64,000 bases of DNA from Roseococcus microcysteis (lineage in GTDB: Bacteria; Pseudomonadota; Alphaproteobacteria; Acetobacterales; Acetobacteraceae): contig NZ_CP061718.1 of the NCBI RefSeq assembly GCF_014764365.1, positions 2,744,501 through 2,808,500 of the forward strand, given 5' to 3'. Numbering within the stretch: the stretch's first letter is position 1; the number at the start of each line of letters is the position of its first letter. The notes below the pieces were generated by a model. The model was given only the letters and a program-made list of their open reading frames with translations, searched no databases and was not told where the DNA came from. Below are positions 50,590 to 59,148 of this stretch, piece by piece. Made by a program: the position numbers and the translations under genes.

Positions 50590-51068
50590 GTGTCACCGCC
50601 TGGCGCATCGCCAGCGACACGCGGGGCTGGGCGGCGGATGACCTTTCGGGCGCCGGGGCCGAGGCCACGGGTGGCCGGTGGAACCCGCCGGGGCAGGCGG
50701 TGGTCTATGCGTCCATGAGCCGGGCGCTGGCCTGCCTGGAGACGGTGGTGCACCTGAACGCGGGCGGGCTGCCGCTGAACCGCTATCTGGTGGAACTGAC
50801 CATTCCCGACGCGCTGTGGAAGGCCGCGCGGCGCGAGACGCCGGAAAGCCTGCCCGTGGGCTGGGATGCGGAGCCCGCCAGCGCCACCAGTGAGCGCCTG
50901 GGCGGGGAATGGCTGGCCGGCGGGGCGAGCGCGCTGCTGCTGGTGCCCTCGGTGGTCGTGCCGGAGGAGTGGAACCTGCTGCTGAACCCGCGCCATGCCG
51001 GGGCGGCGGGGGTGCGCGCGCGGAAGGTGCGGAAGTGGCTGTATGACCCGCGTCTGCGAAGGGCTTGA
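50586..51068 (+). CDS. RES-domain NAD+-degrading toxin
   Basis: This 160-residue toxin of the RES family opens with AWRIASDTRGW. It has the conserved Arg/Tyr/Ser positions in TGGRWNPPGQAVVYAS at about 28-43 and ALACLETVVHLN at about 46-57 (conserved Glu). RES proteins break down NAD+ by phosphorolysis or hydrolysis and stop growth when unopposed. The GTG start overlaps the antitoxin stop, and the gene ends 37 bases before a tRNA-Gly gene. Confidence 0.92.
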   Translation: MSVTAWRIASDTRGWAADDLSGAGAEATGGRWNPPGQAVVYASMSRALACLETVVHLNAGGLPLNRYLVELTIPDALWKAARRETPESLPVGWDAEPASATSERLGGEWLAGGASALLLVPSVVVPEEWNLLLNPRHAGAAGVRARKVRKWLYDPRLRRA

Positions 51069-51105
51069 GTGGGCGCGGTTGCTCCGGTATCCATGTGCCC
51101 CAGGC

Positions 51106-51180
51106 GCGGGCGTAGTTCAGAGGTAGAACGTCAGCTTCCCAAGCTGAATGTCGTGGGTTCGATTCCCATCGCCCGCTCCA
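51106..51180 (+). tRNA. tRNA-Gly (anticodon CCC)
   Basis: Acceptor arms GCGGGCG and CGCCCGC pair fully, the D arm reads GTTC-AGAGGTA-GAAC, the anticodon stem TCAGC/GCTGA encloses TTCCCAA with anticodon CCC, and the T arm reads GTGGG-TTCGATT-CCCAT. The CCA end is encoded (51178-51180). Confidence 0.96.
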
Positions 51181-51195
51181 ACCTACTGGCCGGCT

Positions 51196-54100
51196 TCACC
51201 CCTCCGCCATCGCCACCGCCTCGCCCAAATCCACGCTCAACAGCCGCGACACCCCGCGCTCCTGCATCGTCACGCCGAACAGCCGGTGCATCCGCGCCAT
51301 GGTCAGCGCGTGGTGGGTGATGATGAGGAAGCGCGTCCCCCCCGCCACCCGCGTCTCGCCATCCGCCGCGTCGCCATCCACCTCGGGCGGGCGGGACATC
51401 ACGTCCAGCAAATCGCACAGCCGCTCCACATTCGCGTCGTCCAGCGGCGCATCCACCTCGTCCAGCACGCAGACGGGCGCGGGGTGGCAGCGGAACACGG
51501 CGAAGATCAAGGAAAGCGCCGTCAGCGCCTGCTCCCCGCCCGACAGCAGCGACAGCGCGGACAGCTTCTTACCCGGCGGCTCCGCATAGATCTCGAGGCC
51601 GCCTTCCAGCGGGTCCTCGCTGCCCACCAGCGCCAGATGCGCCCGCCCGCCGCCGAACAGCCGCGTGAACAGCGCGCGGAACTCCCGGTCCACCTGGTCG
51701 AAGGTGGCGCGCAGCCGCTCCCGCGCCTCGCGGTTCAGATGGCCGATCGATCCGCGCAGCTTCGCGATGGCGGCGCCGATCTCCTCCCGCTCGCGCAGCA
51801 GGGTGGCGATGCGGGTCTCCAGCTCCTCCAACTCCACCTCGGCGCGGAGGTTCACCGGCCCCATCTCCTCCCGTTCGCGCGCCAGGCGCTCGGCCTTGCG
51901 GCGGGCGCGGTCCTCGGCAGCGTCGGAGAGGTCCTCGGGAGGCTCGGGCAAGGCGGGCTCCTCGCCCAGCCGTTCGGTGATGCGCTCGGCCAGCGCGGCA
52001 CCGGCGCGCAAAGCGGCCTCGCGCGCCGCCTCGGCCCGCAGTGCGGCCTCGCGCGCGGAAGCCAGCGCGGCATCGGCCGCGCGCCGCGTCTCCTCCGCTG
52101 TGCGGGCGCGGGTGGAGGCCGTCTCCAGCGCCGCCACCGCCGCCGCATGGGCGGATTCGGCGGCGGTGAGGCGCATGGCGGCCTCCTCCGTCAGCCGCGC
52201 CGCCTCTTCGGGGCGGCGGGCCAGCGCCTCGCGCCGCGCGGAGGCCTCGGCCACGCGGGCGGTCAGGGCCTCGCGGCGGGTGGTGGCCTCGGACAGGCGC
52301 TGCGCCCAGGCGGCGCGTTCGGCCAGCGCGGCTTCGCGCCTCGCGGCCAAGCCTTCGCGTTCGGCCCGCAGCCCGGCCGCGCGGCCCCGCGCCTCCGCCT
52401 CACGGCCGCGCACCTCCGACAGCGCCAGCCGCGCCGTCTCCACCGCCGCGCGCGCCTCAGCCAGATCCGGCAGGACGGCGCGGGCGGCGCGGGCGGTGGC
52501 GAGCGCGGCCTCCGCCTCGGCCAGTTCCGCGCCCAGCCGTTCCTCCTGTGGGGCCAGCGCGGCGAGCTGCGCGGCGGCGGCGGCCTGGCGTTCGGTCAGG
52601 CGCTGCAATTCGGTGCGGCGGCTGGCCAATTCGCCTTCGGCAGCCGCGCGGGCGCGGCGGGCGGCCTGTTCGGCGGCCTCGGCGCGGGTGGCGGCGGCGG
52701 CTTCCTCCGCGGCGCCGCGCGGGGCGGGCAGGGCGGCCAGCGCGGCTTCGGCCTCGCGCAGGGCGGCTTCGGCTTCGTCGCGCTCGGCCTTGGCCCGGCC
52801 GGCCTGGGCGGCGGTTTCCGCGAGGCGGCGTTCGGCGGCGTCGAGGTTGGCGGCCAGGCGGGCGGCGCGGGTCTCGGCCTCGCGCGCCTGGGCCTCGGCG
52901 ACATTTCGGGCGCGGCGGGCGGTTTCCTCGGCGGATTGCGCGGCGCGGTCGGCGGCGACAGCCTCGGCGCGGGCCGTTTCGGCGGCGCGGGCCAGGGGCG
53001 CGGCATCGGCCAGCTTCGCCTCGGCCTGGCGCAGCCGGGCCAGCGCCTGGAGCCGCGCGGCCCCGGCCTGGGCCCCACCCGGCGCCAGCACATACCCATC
53101 CCAGCGCCACAACGCCCCGCCGCGCGAGACCAGGGCCTGGCCCGGGCGCAGCGCCGTCTGGTGTGGCGCGCCATCCTCCGCCAGCCCGATCTGCGACAGC
53201 GCACGGGCCAGTTCCGGCGGTGCCTCGACCAGCGAGGCGAGGGAGGTGATCCCGGCCGGCAGCGGCGGCGCCTCGGCCAGCGGCGGCAGCGCGCGCCAGA
53301 AGCGGCTGCGCCCGCTGCCGCGCCCACCCTCCAGGCCTTCGCCCAGCGCGGCGCCCAGCGCGGCTTCCAGCCCGGCCGGCACGCGCAGGGTCCGGGCGAT
53401 GGGGTTGGCCTCGGCGGCATCGCCCGTGGCGGCCTCCAGCCCCTGCAACTCGGCCTTCAGGCGGGATTCGGCGGCCAGCGCGGCGGTTTCGGCGGCGCGC
53501 GCCTCGGTGGCGCGGCGGGTGGCGGCCTCGCGGGCGGGCAGGGCTTGGGCCAGGGTGGCCTCGGCGTCGCGCAGCTTCGCGGCGGCGGCATCGGCGGCCT
53601 CGCGCGCCTGGGCGGCCTCGGCCGCATCGGGGCGGGCGGCGGCGAGGCGCGCCTGCTCCCCCCTGGCCGCCTCGTCTCGCCCGCGGGCGGATTGGGCGCG
53701 GCTGGCGGCGGCGGCGCGGGCGCGTTCGGCGGCGGCGCGCTCGATCTCGGCGGCGCGGGCGGCGCGGCTCGCTTCGGCGGCCTGTTCGGCGGCGTGGCGG
53801 CGGGCGCGTTCGGCGGCGTCCAGCGCGGCGCGGGCCTCGGCCAAGGCGGTTTCGGCGGCGGACAGCGCCTCGGCGGCGGCGGCGCGGACGGGTTCAGGGA
53901 CGGATTGCGCCTCGGCGGCCTTCCGCTGGGCCTCCAGTTGGGCGCGCTGCTCCTGCAGGCGCCGCGCCCGCTGCTCCGCGAAGTTCAGTTCGGAGGCGAG
54001 CTGGTTGGCCCGCGCAGCCAGTTGCGCCGCCGCCTCCGTCGCCTCCTGCAGGCGGGCCTCGGTGGTGGCGACCTCGGCGGCGAAGGCGTCCGCACCCGCT

Positions 54101-55266
54101 TCCGCCTCCGCGATGCGGGCGGGCAACTGCCCCTCGGCGCCGGCCAGCCCCGCGGCCTCGCGCCCGGCGCGCGTCTCTGCGGCCCGGGCGTCCTCTTCCA
54201 GCTTTTCCGCATCGGCCACGTCGGCGCGAAGCTGGGCGAGGTTCGCCTCCGCCTCGCGCAGCGCCTCGGCCGCACGGGCGGATTCGGCGGCGAGGTTTTC
54301 GGCCTCCACGCGTCGGCGTTCCAGCAGCGTGCGGGTCAGGCCTTCCTCGGCGCGGGGCGCCTCGACGGCGGCGGAAAGCGTCTCGGCGGCGCGGGTCGCC
54401 TGGGCGGCCTCGGCCTCGGCCCGGCGCAGGGCATCGCCGCGCTCCTCCAGCGCGGCGCTGGCCTGCTGGATTGCGGCCTCGGCGCGGGCGACAAGAAGGG
54501 CGAACCAATCCCCCTCCGCATCGCGCACCAGCCCGGACAAGTTGCGGTAGCGCGCCGCCTGCCGCGCCTGTTTCTTCAGGGATTCCTGCTGGGTGGTCAG
54601 GCTGCCCAACAGATCCTCGCTGCGGGCGAGGTTGTTCTCCGCCTGCCGCAGCTTCAATTCCGCCTCGTGCCGGCGGGCGCGCAGGCCGGCGATGCCCGCG
54701 GCCTCCTCCAGCACCGAGCGCCGTTCCTCCGGCTTGGCGCCGATCAGCAGCGCCACCCGCCCCTGGCTGACCATGCCGGAGGCACGCGGGCCGGAGGCGA
54801 GGTCCGCGAACATCGTGTTCACGTCCCGCGCCCGCACCTCACGCCCATTGATGCGGTAGGAACTGCCCGAGCCACGCTCGATGCGGCGGATCACCTCCAG
54901 CTCGGCCGCGCGGTCCATGGGCGGCGGGGCGACACCCAGCGCATCCTCCAGCCGCAGCACCACTTCCGCGAGGTTGCGGGCGGGGCGGGTCGCGGTGCCG
55001 GCGAAGATGACGTCGTCCATCTCGCCGCCGCGCAAGGACCGCGCATTGCTCTCGCCCATGGCCCAGCGCAGCGCCTCGACCACGTTGGACTTGCCGCAGC
55101 CATTGGGGCCCACGATGCCCGTCAGCCCGGGCAGGACGGGGACCTGCACGGGCTCGGCGAAGCTCTTGAACCCGGCGATGGAGATGCCGGTGAGGGTGGC
55201 GGAGAGGCGGCGCCGCCCCTCCTCCACCGCTTCCGGCTCGGCCGCTTCAGGCGTGGTCTCGCTCAC
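51196..55266 (-). CDS. smc: Chromosome segregation protein SMC
   Basis: This 1356-residue ATPase folds into a long coiled coil and compacts chromosomes with ScpAB. The N-terminal head has Walker A GPNGCGKSN near 53-61. Ala/Glu/Arg-rich coils run to about 600 and again from 770. A divergent hinge lies near 620-760. The C-terminal head has the signature LLSGGEQALTALSLIF and Walker B VCVLDEVDAPLDD. Length over 1300 is usual in this group. GTG start overlaps the stop of the DsbA-like gene by 4 bases. Confidence 0.95.
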   Translation of the reverse strand: MSETTPEAAEPEAVEEGRRRLSATLTGISIAGFKSFAEPVQVPVLPGLTGIVGPNGCGKSNVVEALRWAMGESNARSLRGGEMDDVIFAGTATRPARNLAEVVLRLEDALGVAPPPMDRAAELEVIRRIERGSGSSYRINGREVRARDVNTMFADLASGPRASGMVSQGRVALLIGAKPEERRSVLEEAAGIAGLRARRHEAELKLRQAENNLARSEDLLGSLTTQQESLKKQARQAARYRNLSGLVRDAEGDWFALLVARAEAAIQQASAALEERGDALRRAEAEAAQATRAAETLSAAVEAPRAEEGLTRTLLERRRVEAENLAAESARAAEALREAEANLAQLRADVADAEKLEEDARAAETRAGREAAGLAGAEGQLPARIAEAEAGADAFAAEVATTEARLQEATEAAAQLAARANQLASELNFAEQRARRLQEQRAQLEAQRKAAEAQSVPEPVRAAAAEALSAAETALAEARAALDAAERARRHAAEQAAEASRAARAAEIERAAAERARAAAASRAQSARGRDEAARGEQARLAAARPDAAEAAQAREAADAAAAKLRDAEATLAQALPAREAATRRATEARAAETAALAAESRLKAELQGLEAATGDAAEANPIARTLRVPAGLEAALGAALGEGLEGGRGSGRSRFWRALPPLAEAPPLPAGITSLASLVEAPPELARALSQIGLAEDGAPHQTALRPGQALVSRGGALWRWDGYVLAPGGAQAGAARLQALARLRQAEAKLADAAPLARAAETARAEAVAADRAAQSAEETARRARNVAEAQAREAETRAARLAANLDAAERRLAETAAQAGRAKAERDEAEAALREAEAALAALPAPRGAAEEAAAATRAEAAEQAARRARAAAEGELASRRTELQRLTERQAAAAAQLAALAPQEERLGAELAEAEAALATARAARAVLPDLAEARAAVETARLALSEVRGREAEARGRAAGLRAEREGLAARREAALAERAAWAQRLSEATTRREALTARVAEASARREALARRPEEAARLTEEAAMRLTAAESAHAAAVAALETASTRARTAEETRRAADAALASAREAALRAEAAREAALRAGAALAERITERLGEEPALPEPPEDLSDAAEDRARRKAERLAREREEMGPVNLRAEVELEELETRIATLLREREEIGAAIAKLRGSIGHLNREARERLRATFDQVDREFRALFTRLFGGGRAHLALVGSEDPLEGGLEIYAEPPGKKLSALSLLSGGEQALTALSLIFAVFRCHPAPVCVLDEVDAPLDDANVERLCDLLDVMSRPPEVDGDAADGETRVAGGTRFLIITHHALTMARMHRLFGVTMQERGVSRLLSVDLGEAVAMAEG

Positions 55267-55874
55267 GTGCGCGGGGCGCTGCGGACCTGCCGTTCGAACT
55301 CCGCGAAGGACAGCCCGCCCGTGTGCAGCCGCCCGTTGAAGGTGAAGCTGGGCGTGGCGCGGATCTGGTATTGCTGCTCCGCCGCCAGGCGCTGGGACAG
55401 GATGCCGCGATGGAAGTCCTGGTCCGCGGCGACGGCGTTGAAGGCCTCGCGGTCCATGCCGGCCAGGGCGGCGACGCGCGCCAGCTCCTCCGCCTGGCGG
55501 CCCTGGGCGAAGGCCCAGCGGGACTGGGTCTGGAAAAGGGCCGTCAGGAAGGCCTCATACCGCTCGGCCGGCATGGCGCGGGCCACGGCCGAGGCCAGCA
55601 GGGCGATGCCGTCCAGCGGGAAGTCACGCCAGACCATGCGGACCTGCCCCGTCTCGACCAGCTGGCGGCGCGCCTGGGGCCAGACGTCGTTGTGGAAATT
55701 CGCGCAATGCCCGCAGGTGAGGGAGAAGAATTCCTGCACCACCACGGGGGCGTTGGCCTGGCCCGTGCTGCGCTCGGCGAGGCGCGGGTCGGTGGGGGCG
55801 GGGGTTTGGGCGAAGGCGGGCGTGGCGAGGACGCCGCCGCCCAGCACGCCCAGATGACGACGCGAAATCCGCAT
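55263..55874 (-). CDS. DsbA-family thiol-disulfide oxidoreductase
   Basis: This 203-residue exported protein has a signal peptide (about 1-22, RRHLGVLGGGVLATPAFA) and a thioredoxin fold with CGHC at about 54-57. The cis-proline segment RATPSF lies near 172-177. It belongs to the DsbA/BdbD/Com1-like group that oxidises or isomerises periplasmic disulfides. It is the gene just upstream of smc on the minus strand with a 4-base overlap, a common alphaproteobacterial pairing. Confidence 0.93.
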   Translation of the reverse strand: MRISRRHLGVLGGGVLATPAFAQTPAPTDPRLAERSTGQANAPVVVQEFFSLTCGHCANFHNDVWPQARRQLVETGQVRMVWRDFPLDGIALLASAVARAMPAERYEAFLTALFQTQSRWAFAQGRQAEELARVAALAGMDREAFNAVAADQDFHRGILSQRLAAEQQYQIRATPSFTFNGRLHTGGLSFAEFERQVRSAPRT

Positions 55875-55964
55875 GGAACCAGGTCTCCTGATGCTTTGGG
55901 CGGAGTTTACCCGCCGCCGCGCCGGGGCACAAAGCGTCGGCGCGGGGTGAGACAGAATGCTACA

Positions 55965-56579
55965 TTAACCCTCGACGACCGGCCCCCGCAGCCGGACGGC
56001 ACTGGGCGGCCGGCGGTAGGCGGCCGCGAAGGCGGCGTTGAAGCGCCGCAGGCTGCCGAACCCCGCTTGCGCCGCGATGTCCGTCATGGGCAGCGCCGTG
56101 GTGTCGAGCAATCGCTGCGCGCGGCGGAGCCGGGCCGTGCGGGCGGCCTGCGTGGGCGAAGCGCCGACATGGCGGGCGAACAATCGGGCGAGGTGCCGCC
56201 CGCCCACGCCGAGGCGGGTGGCGAGCGCCCCCACCGTGGCGCCCTCGCCATCCAGCGCCCCCTGCTCGATCAGCCGCAGGGCGCGTGCGACCGTCGTGGC
56301 CGAGCCGTTCCAGGCCGCGCAGAAGGGCGCCGTCTCGGGACGGCAGCGGAGGCAGGGGCGGTAGCCTGCGGCCTCGGCCGCCGCCGCGGAGGCCGCGAAA
56401 CGCACATTCTTTCGCAGAGGCAGGCGCACCGGGCAGACGGGCCGGCAGTAGACGCCGGTCGTCCGCACCAGGATGAAGAACCGCCCATCATAGGCCGGGT
56501 CGCGCGCCAGCCAGGCGCGCTCGCATTCGGCGTCGTCGAGGGGGAGGACGGAGTCCGTTTCCGGCGAGCGGGTGGGCAC
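55965..56579 (-). CDS. Ada-type methylphosphotriester sensor/AraC regulator (no methyltransferase domain)
   Basis: This 204-residue protein has an N-terminal Ada zinc domain with four cysteines (GVYCRPVCPVR at about 42-52 and PCLRCRPE at about 75-82) and a C-terminal AraC helix-turn-helix. Cys45 would take the methyl group from a DNA phosphotriester and turn the protein into an activator. The C-terminal methyltransferase domain of enteric Ada is absent; a separate Ogt lies at 6186. AlkA is not nearby. Confidence 0.88.
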   Translation of the reverse strand: MPTRSPETDSVLPLDDAECERAWLARDPAYDGRFFILVRTTGVYCRPVCPVRLPLRKNVRFAASAAAAEAAGYRPCLRCRPETAPFCAAWNGSATTVARALRLIEQGALDGEGATVGALATRLGVGGRHLARLFARHVGASPTQAARTARLRRAQRLLDTTALPMTDIAAQAGFGSLRRFNAAFAAAYRRPPSAVRLRGPVVEG

Positions 56580-56602
56580 GGCGTGACGCTATCCCACACC
56601 GC

Positions 56603-57547
56603 ATGCGCGATGTGAACGCAAAACCGATGGGCCCCGCGGAGTGGGGCTTGCTTCTCGGCCTCTCCATCCTCTGGGGCGGGTCGTTCTTCTTCGCCAAGAT
56701 CGCGGTCGCCGAGCTGCCGCCGCTTACCCTCGTCCTGGGCCGTGTCGCCCTGGCCGCGCTCGCGCTGCATGTCGTGGTGCTTCTGTCGGGGCGGCGCATG
56801 CCCCTCACGCGGGAGGCGCTGCTCGCCTTTGCCGTCATGGGGGTGCTGAACAACCTCATCCCCTTCGCGCTCATCTTCTGGGGGCAGACGCGCATCGCCA
56901 GTGGCGTCGCCTCCATCCTCAACGCCACCACCCCGCTGTTCACCATCGTCGTCGCCCACCTCCTCACGCGTGACGAGAAGGCGAGCGGGGGGCGGCTCGC
57001 GGGTGTGCTGCTCGGCATTGCCGGCGTTGCCGTGATGATCGGTCCCGGTGCGGTGGGATCACTCGGCCGGGATGGGGCGGCGTGGGGTGAGCTGGCGGTG
57101 CTTGGGGCCGCGCTCTCCTACGCCTTCGCCGGCGTGTGGGGACGCCGCTTCCGCACCCTGGGCCTGGATCCGCTCGTCGCGGCTTGCGGTCAGCTCTCAG
57201 CCAGCACGCTGCTGGCCCTGCCGGTCGTCCTGCTTGTGGACGCGCCCTGGACGCTGCCGGCCCCGGGCGGAGCCACCTGGACGGCGCTGCTGGCCCTCGC
57301 CCTTGCCAGCACGGCGCTTGCCTACGTCCTCTTCTTCCGCGTGCTGGCGGTGGCGGGGGCGACCAGCATTTCCCTGGTGACCTTCCTTATTCCGGTCAGC
57401 GCGATTCTTCTCGGCTCCCTGTTCCTGGGCGAGCGGCTGGAGGGGCCGCATCTCGCGGGCATGGCGCTGATTGGCCTTGGCCTTGCCGCCATTGACGGCC
57501 GGCCTTGGCGGCTGCTGCGGGCAAGGTGGACGGGACCGCCCACCTGA
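56603..57547 (+). CDS. DMT-superfamily transporter (EamA)
   Basis: This 314-residue membrane protein has ten helices in two EamA repeats. LGLSILWGGSFFFAKIAV opens the first at about 18-35 and VTFLIPVSAILLGSLFLGE closes the second. It is divergent from the Ada-type regulator with a 23-base gap, so the two could share control. Likely exports an amino acid or other small metabolite. The substrate is unknown. Confidence 0.9.
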   Translation: MRDVNAKPMGPAEWGLLLGLSILWGGSFFFAKIAVAELPPLTLVLGRVALAALALHVVVLLSGRRMPLTREALLAFAVMGVLNNLIPFALIFWGQTRIASGVASILNATTPLFTIVVAHLLTRDEKASGGRLAGVLLGIAGVAVMIGPGAVGSLGRDGAAWGELAVLGAALSYAFAGVWGRRFRTLGLDPLVAACGQLSASTLLALPVVLLVDAPWTLPAPGGATWTALLALALASTALAYVLFFRVLAVAGATSISLVTFLIPVSAILLGSLFLGERLEGPHLAGMALIGLGLAAIDGRPWRLLRARWTGPPT

Positions 57548-57571
57548 CCTGGGCTCGGCGGCGCCCGCTCG

Positions 57572-58054
57572 TCACCCTTTGGCAAAGACACCCTGCGCCA
57601 TGCGCTCCAGCGCCGCGCGCAACTCGCCCTCCGGCAGGGCGTCGAGCCGCGCGGCGGTGTCGTGGGGCAGTTCGGCCGGCGGGGGCACGGGTTTGCGGAC
57701 GGGCAGGGCGCGCGGGGCGCGCTGGCGGAAGGACAGGCGGCTGACCGCCACCCGGCCCAGATGGGCGTTCACCCGGTCCATCACCACCGGCCCCAACAGG
57801 CTGAGCTCCATGGCCGCCGGCCCGGTGCAGGCCAACGTCAGCGTGCCCGCGGACAGCTTCAGCGGCTCGGCCATCGCGGCCAGCTCGGGCCCCATGATGG
57901 CCGGCCAGTCGGCGATGATCTGCGCGGCGGCCGCGCTGCGGCGGCGGAAGGCCGGGCGCGCCAGGCGCGGGATCAGCGCCCCCAGCTCATGCGGGCCGCG
58001 CCAGGCGGGGGCCGGGCTGGACAGCGGCGCCGGCGCCCCCTCCTTCTTCGTCAT
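57572..58054 (-). CDS. DciA-like protein (DUF721)
   Basis: This 160-residue protein has the DUF721 domain (about 18-115), with AAAAQIIADWPAIMGPELAA and LTLACTGPAAMEL as signatures. DciA-type proteins load or assist the replicative helicase DnaB in bacteria lacking DnaC. The alphaproteobacterial short form is less well studied. Its ATG overlaps by 2 bases the first of two tandem ATG codons of divergent mutY, so neither gene has room for a normal leader. Confidence 0.86.
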   Translation of the reverse strand: MTKKEGAPAPLSSPAPAWRGPHELGALIPRLARPAFRRRSAAAAQIIADWPAIMGPELAAMAEPLKLSAGTLTLACTGPAAMELSLLGPVVMDRVNAHLGRVAVSRLSFRQRAPRALPVRKPVPPPAELPHDTAARLDALPEGELRAALERMAQGVFAKG

Positions 58055-58055
58055 G

Positions 58056-59096
58056 ATGAAAGCCTCCGCCCAGGACCTGCTGGATTGGTATGACCGTGGT
58101 GCCCGCCGCCTGCCCTGGCGCGGCACGGCCGACCCTTACCGCATTTGGATCAGCGAGGTCATGCTGCAACAGACCACGGTGGCCGCGGTGGGGCCACGCT
58201 ATGCCCGCTTCCTGGCGCGCTTCCCCGATGTGGCGGCGCTGGCCCGGGCGGAATGGGCGGAGCTGGCGGAGGAATGGGCGGGCCTGGGCTATTACGCCCG
58301 CGCCCGCAACCTGCACGCGGCGGCGCGCGCCATCATGGCGGGCGGGACGCCCGATACGGTGGAGGGCTGGCGCGCCCTGCCCGGCATCGGCCCCTACACG
58401 GCGGCCGCCATCGGCGCGATCGCGCTGGGCGCGCCCGTGGTGCCGATGGATGGCAATGTGGAGCGCGTGGTGGCCCGGCTGCATGCGGTGGAGGCGCCGC
58501 TGCCGGGCGCGCGGGCGGAGCTGGCGCGGCTGGGCCAGCTTTTCACCGCCCAGCCGGCCATGCGCGCCCGGCCGGGCGATTTCGCCCAGGCCCTGTTCGA
58601 CCTGGGCGCCACCATCTGCACCCCCCGCAATCCCGCCTGCGCGCTCTGCCCTTGGCGCGAGGCCTGCCGGGGCTTCGCGCTGGGTCTCGCATCCAGCCTG
58701 CCGCGCAAGGCGCCGAAAGCCGCGCGGACGGAACTGCATGGCGTGCACTTCGCGCTGCTGGACGGGGAAGGCCGCCTGCTGCTGCAACGCCGGCCGGAAA
58801 GCGGGCTTCTGGGCGGCATGCTGGCCCTGCCCGGCACGCCCTGGCGCGCCACCCCCTGGACCGCCGAGGAAGCCTCGCCGCACGTCCCCCTGGCCGGGGT
58901 GAACTGGCGCCCCCTGCCGGGCGAGGCGCGCCATGGCTTCACCCACCGCGACCTGACCATGACGCTCTGGGCCGCCCGCGCGTCCCGCCTGCCGGAAGGC
59001 GCCGAGAGCCTGCCGCTGGAGGAGGCCCCCCGCCACCTGCCCAGCGCCATGAAAAAGCTGCTGGCGCTGTTGGGCCCGGGATTCACGGCCCCTTAA
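58056..59096 (+). CDS. mutY: A/G-specific adenine glycosylase MutY
   Basis: This 346-residue base-excision enzyme removes A opposite 8-oxoG. WISEVMLQQTTVAAV (catalytic Glu), the helix-hairpin-helix LPGIGPYTAAAIGAIA with the following VVPMDGNVERV (catalytic Asp), and the 4Fe-4S cluster C-x6-C-x2-C-x5-C (ICTPRNPACALCPWREAC) are all visible. A C-terminal NUDIX-like domain with GFTHRDLTMTLW checks the opposite base. ATG 58056 or 58053; no ribosome site is visible, so it may be leaderless. Confidence 0.95.
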   Translation: MKASAQDLLDWYDRGARRLPWRGTADPYRIWISEVMLQQTTVAAVGPRYARFLARFPDVAALARAEWAELAEEWAGLGYYARARNLHAAARAIMAGGTPDTVEGWRALPGIGPYTAAAIGAIALGAPVVPMDGNVERVVARLHAVEAPLPGARAELARLGQLFTAQPAMRARPGDFAQALFDLGATICTPRNPACALCPWREACRGFALGLASSLPRKAPKAARTELHGVHFALLDGEGRLLLQRRPESGLLGGMLALPGTPWRATPWTAEEASPHVPLAGVNWRPLPGEARHGFTHRDLTMTLWAARASRLPEGAESLPLEEAPRHLPSAMKKLLALLGPGFTAP

Positions 59097-59148
59097 CCGC
59101 CCGGCGGCAGGATGCCCGCGCGGCAGAAGGCCGCGGACGGGGATCATC

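Noticed and set aside
51148-55857. A 1569-codon open frame on the plus strand
   Set aside because: It is antisense to smc and the DsbA-like gene, starts inside the tRNA-Gly gene, and its Gly/Arg/Gln-rich translation matches no family; very GC-rich genes often leave such open frames.
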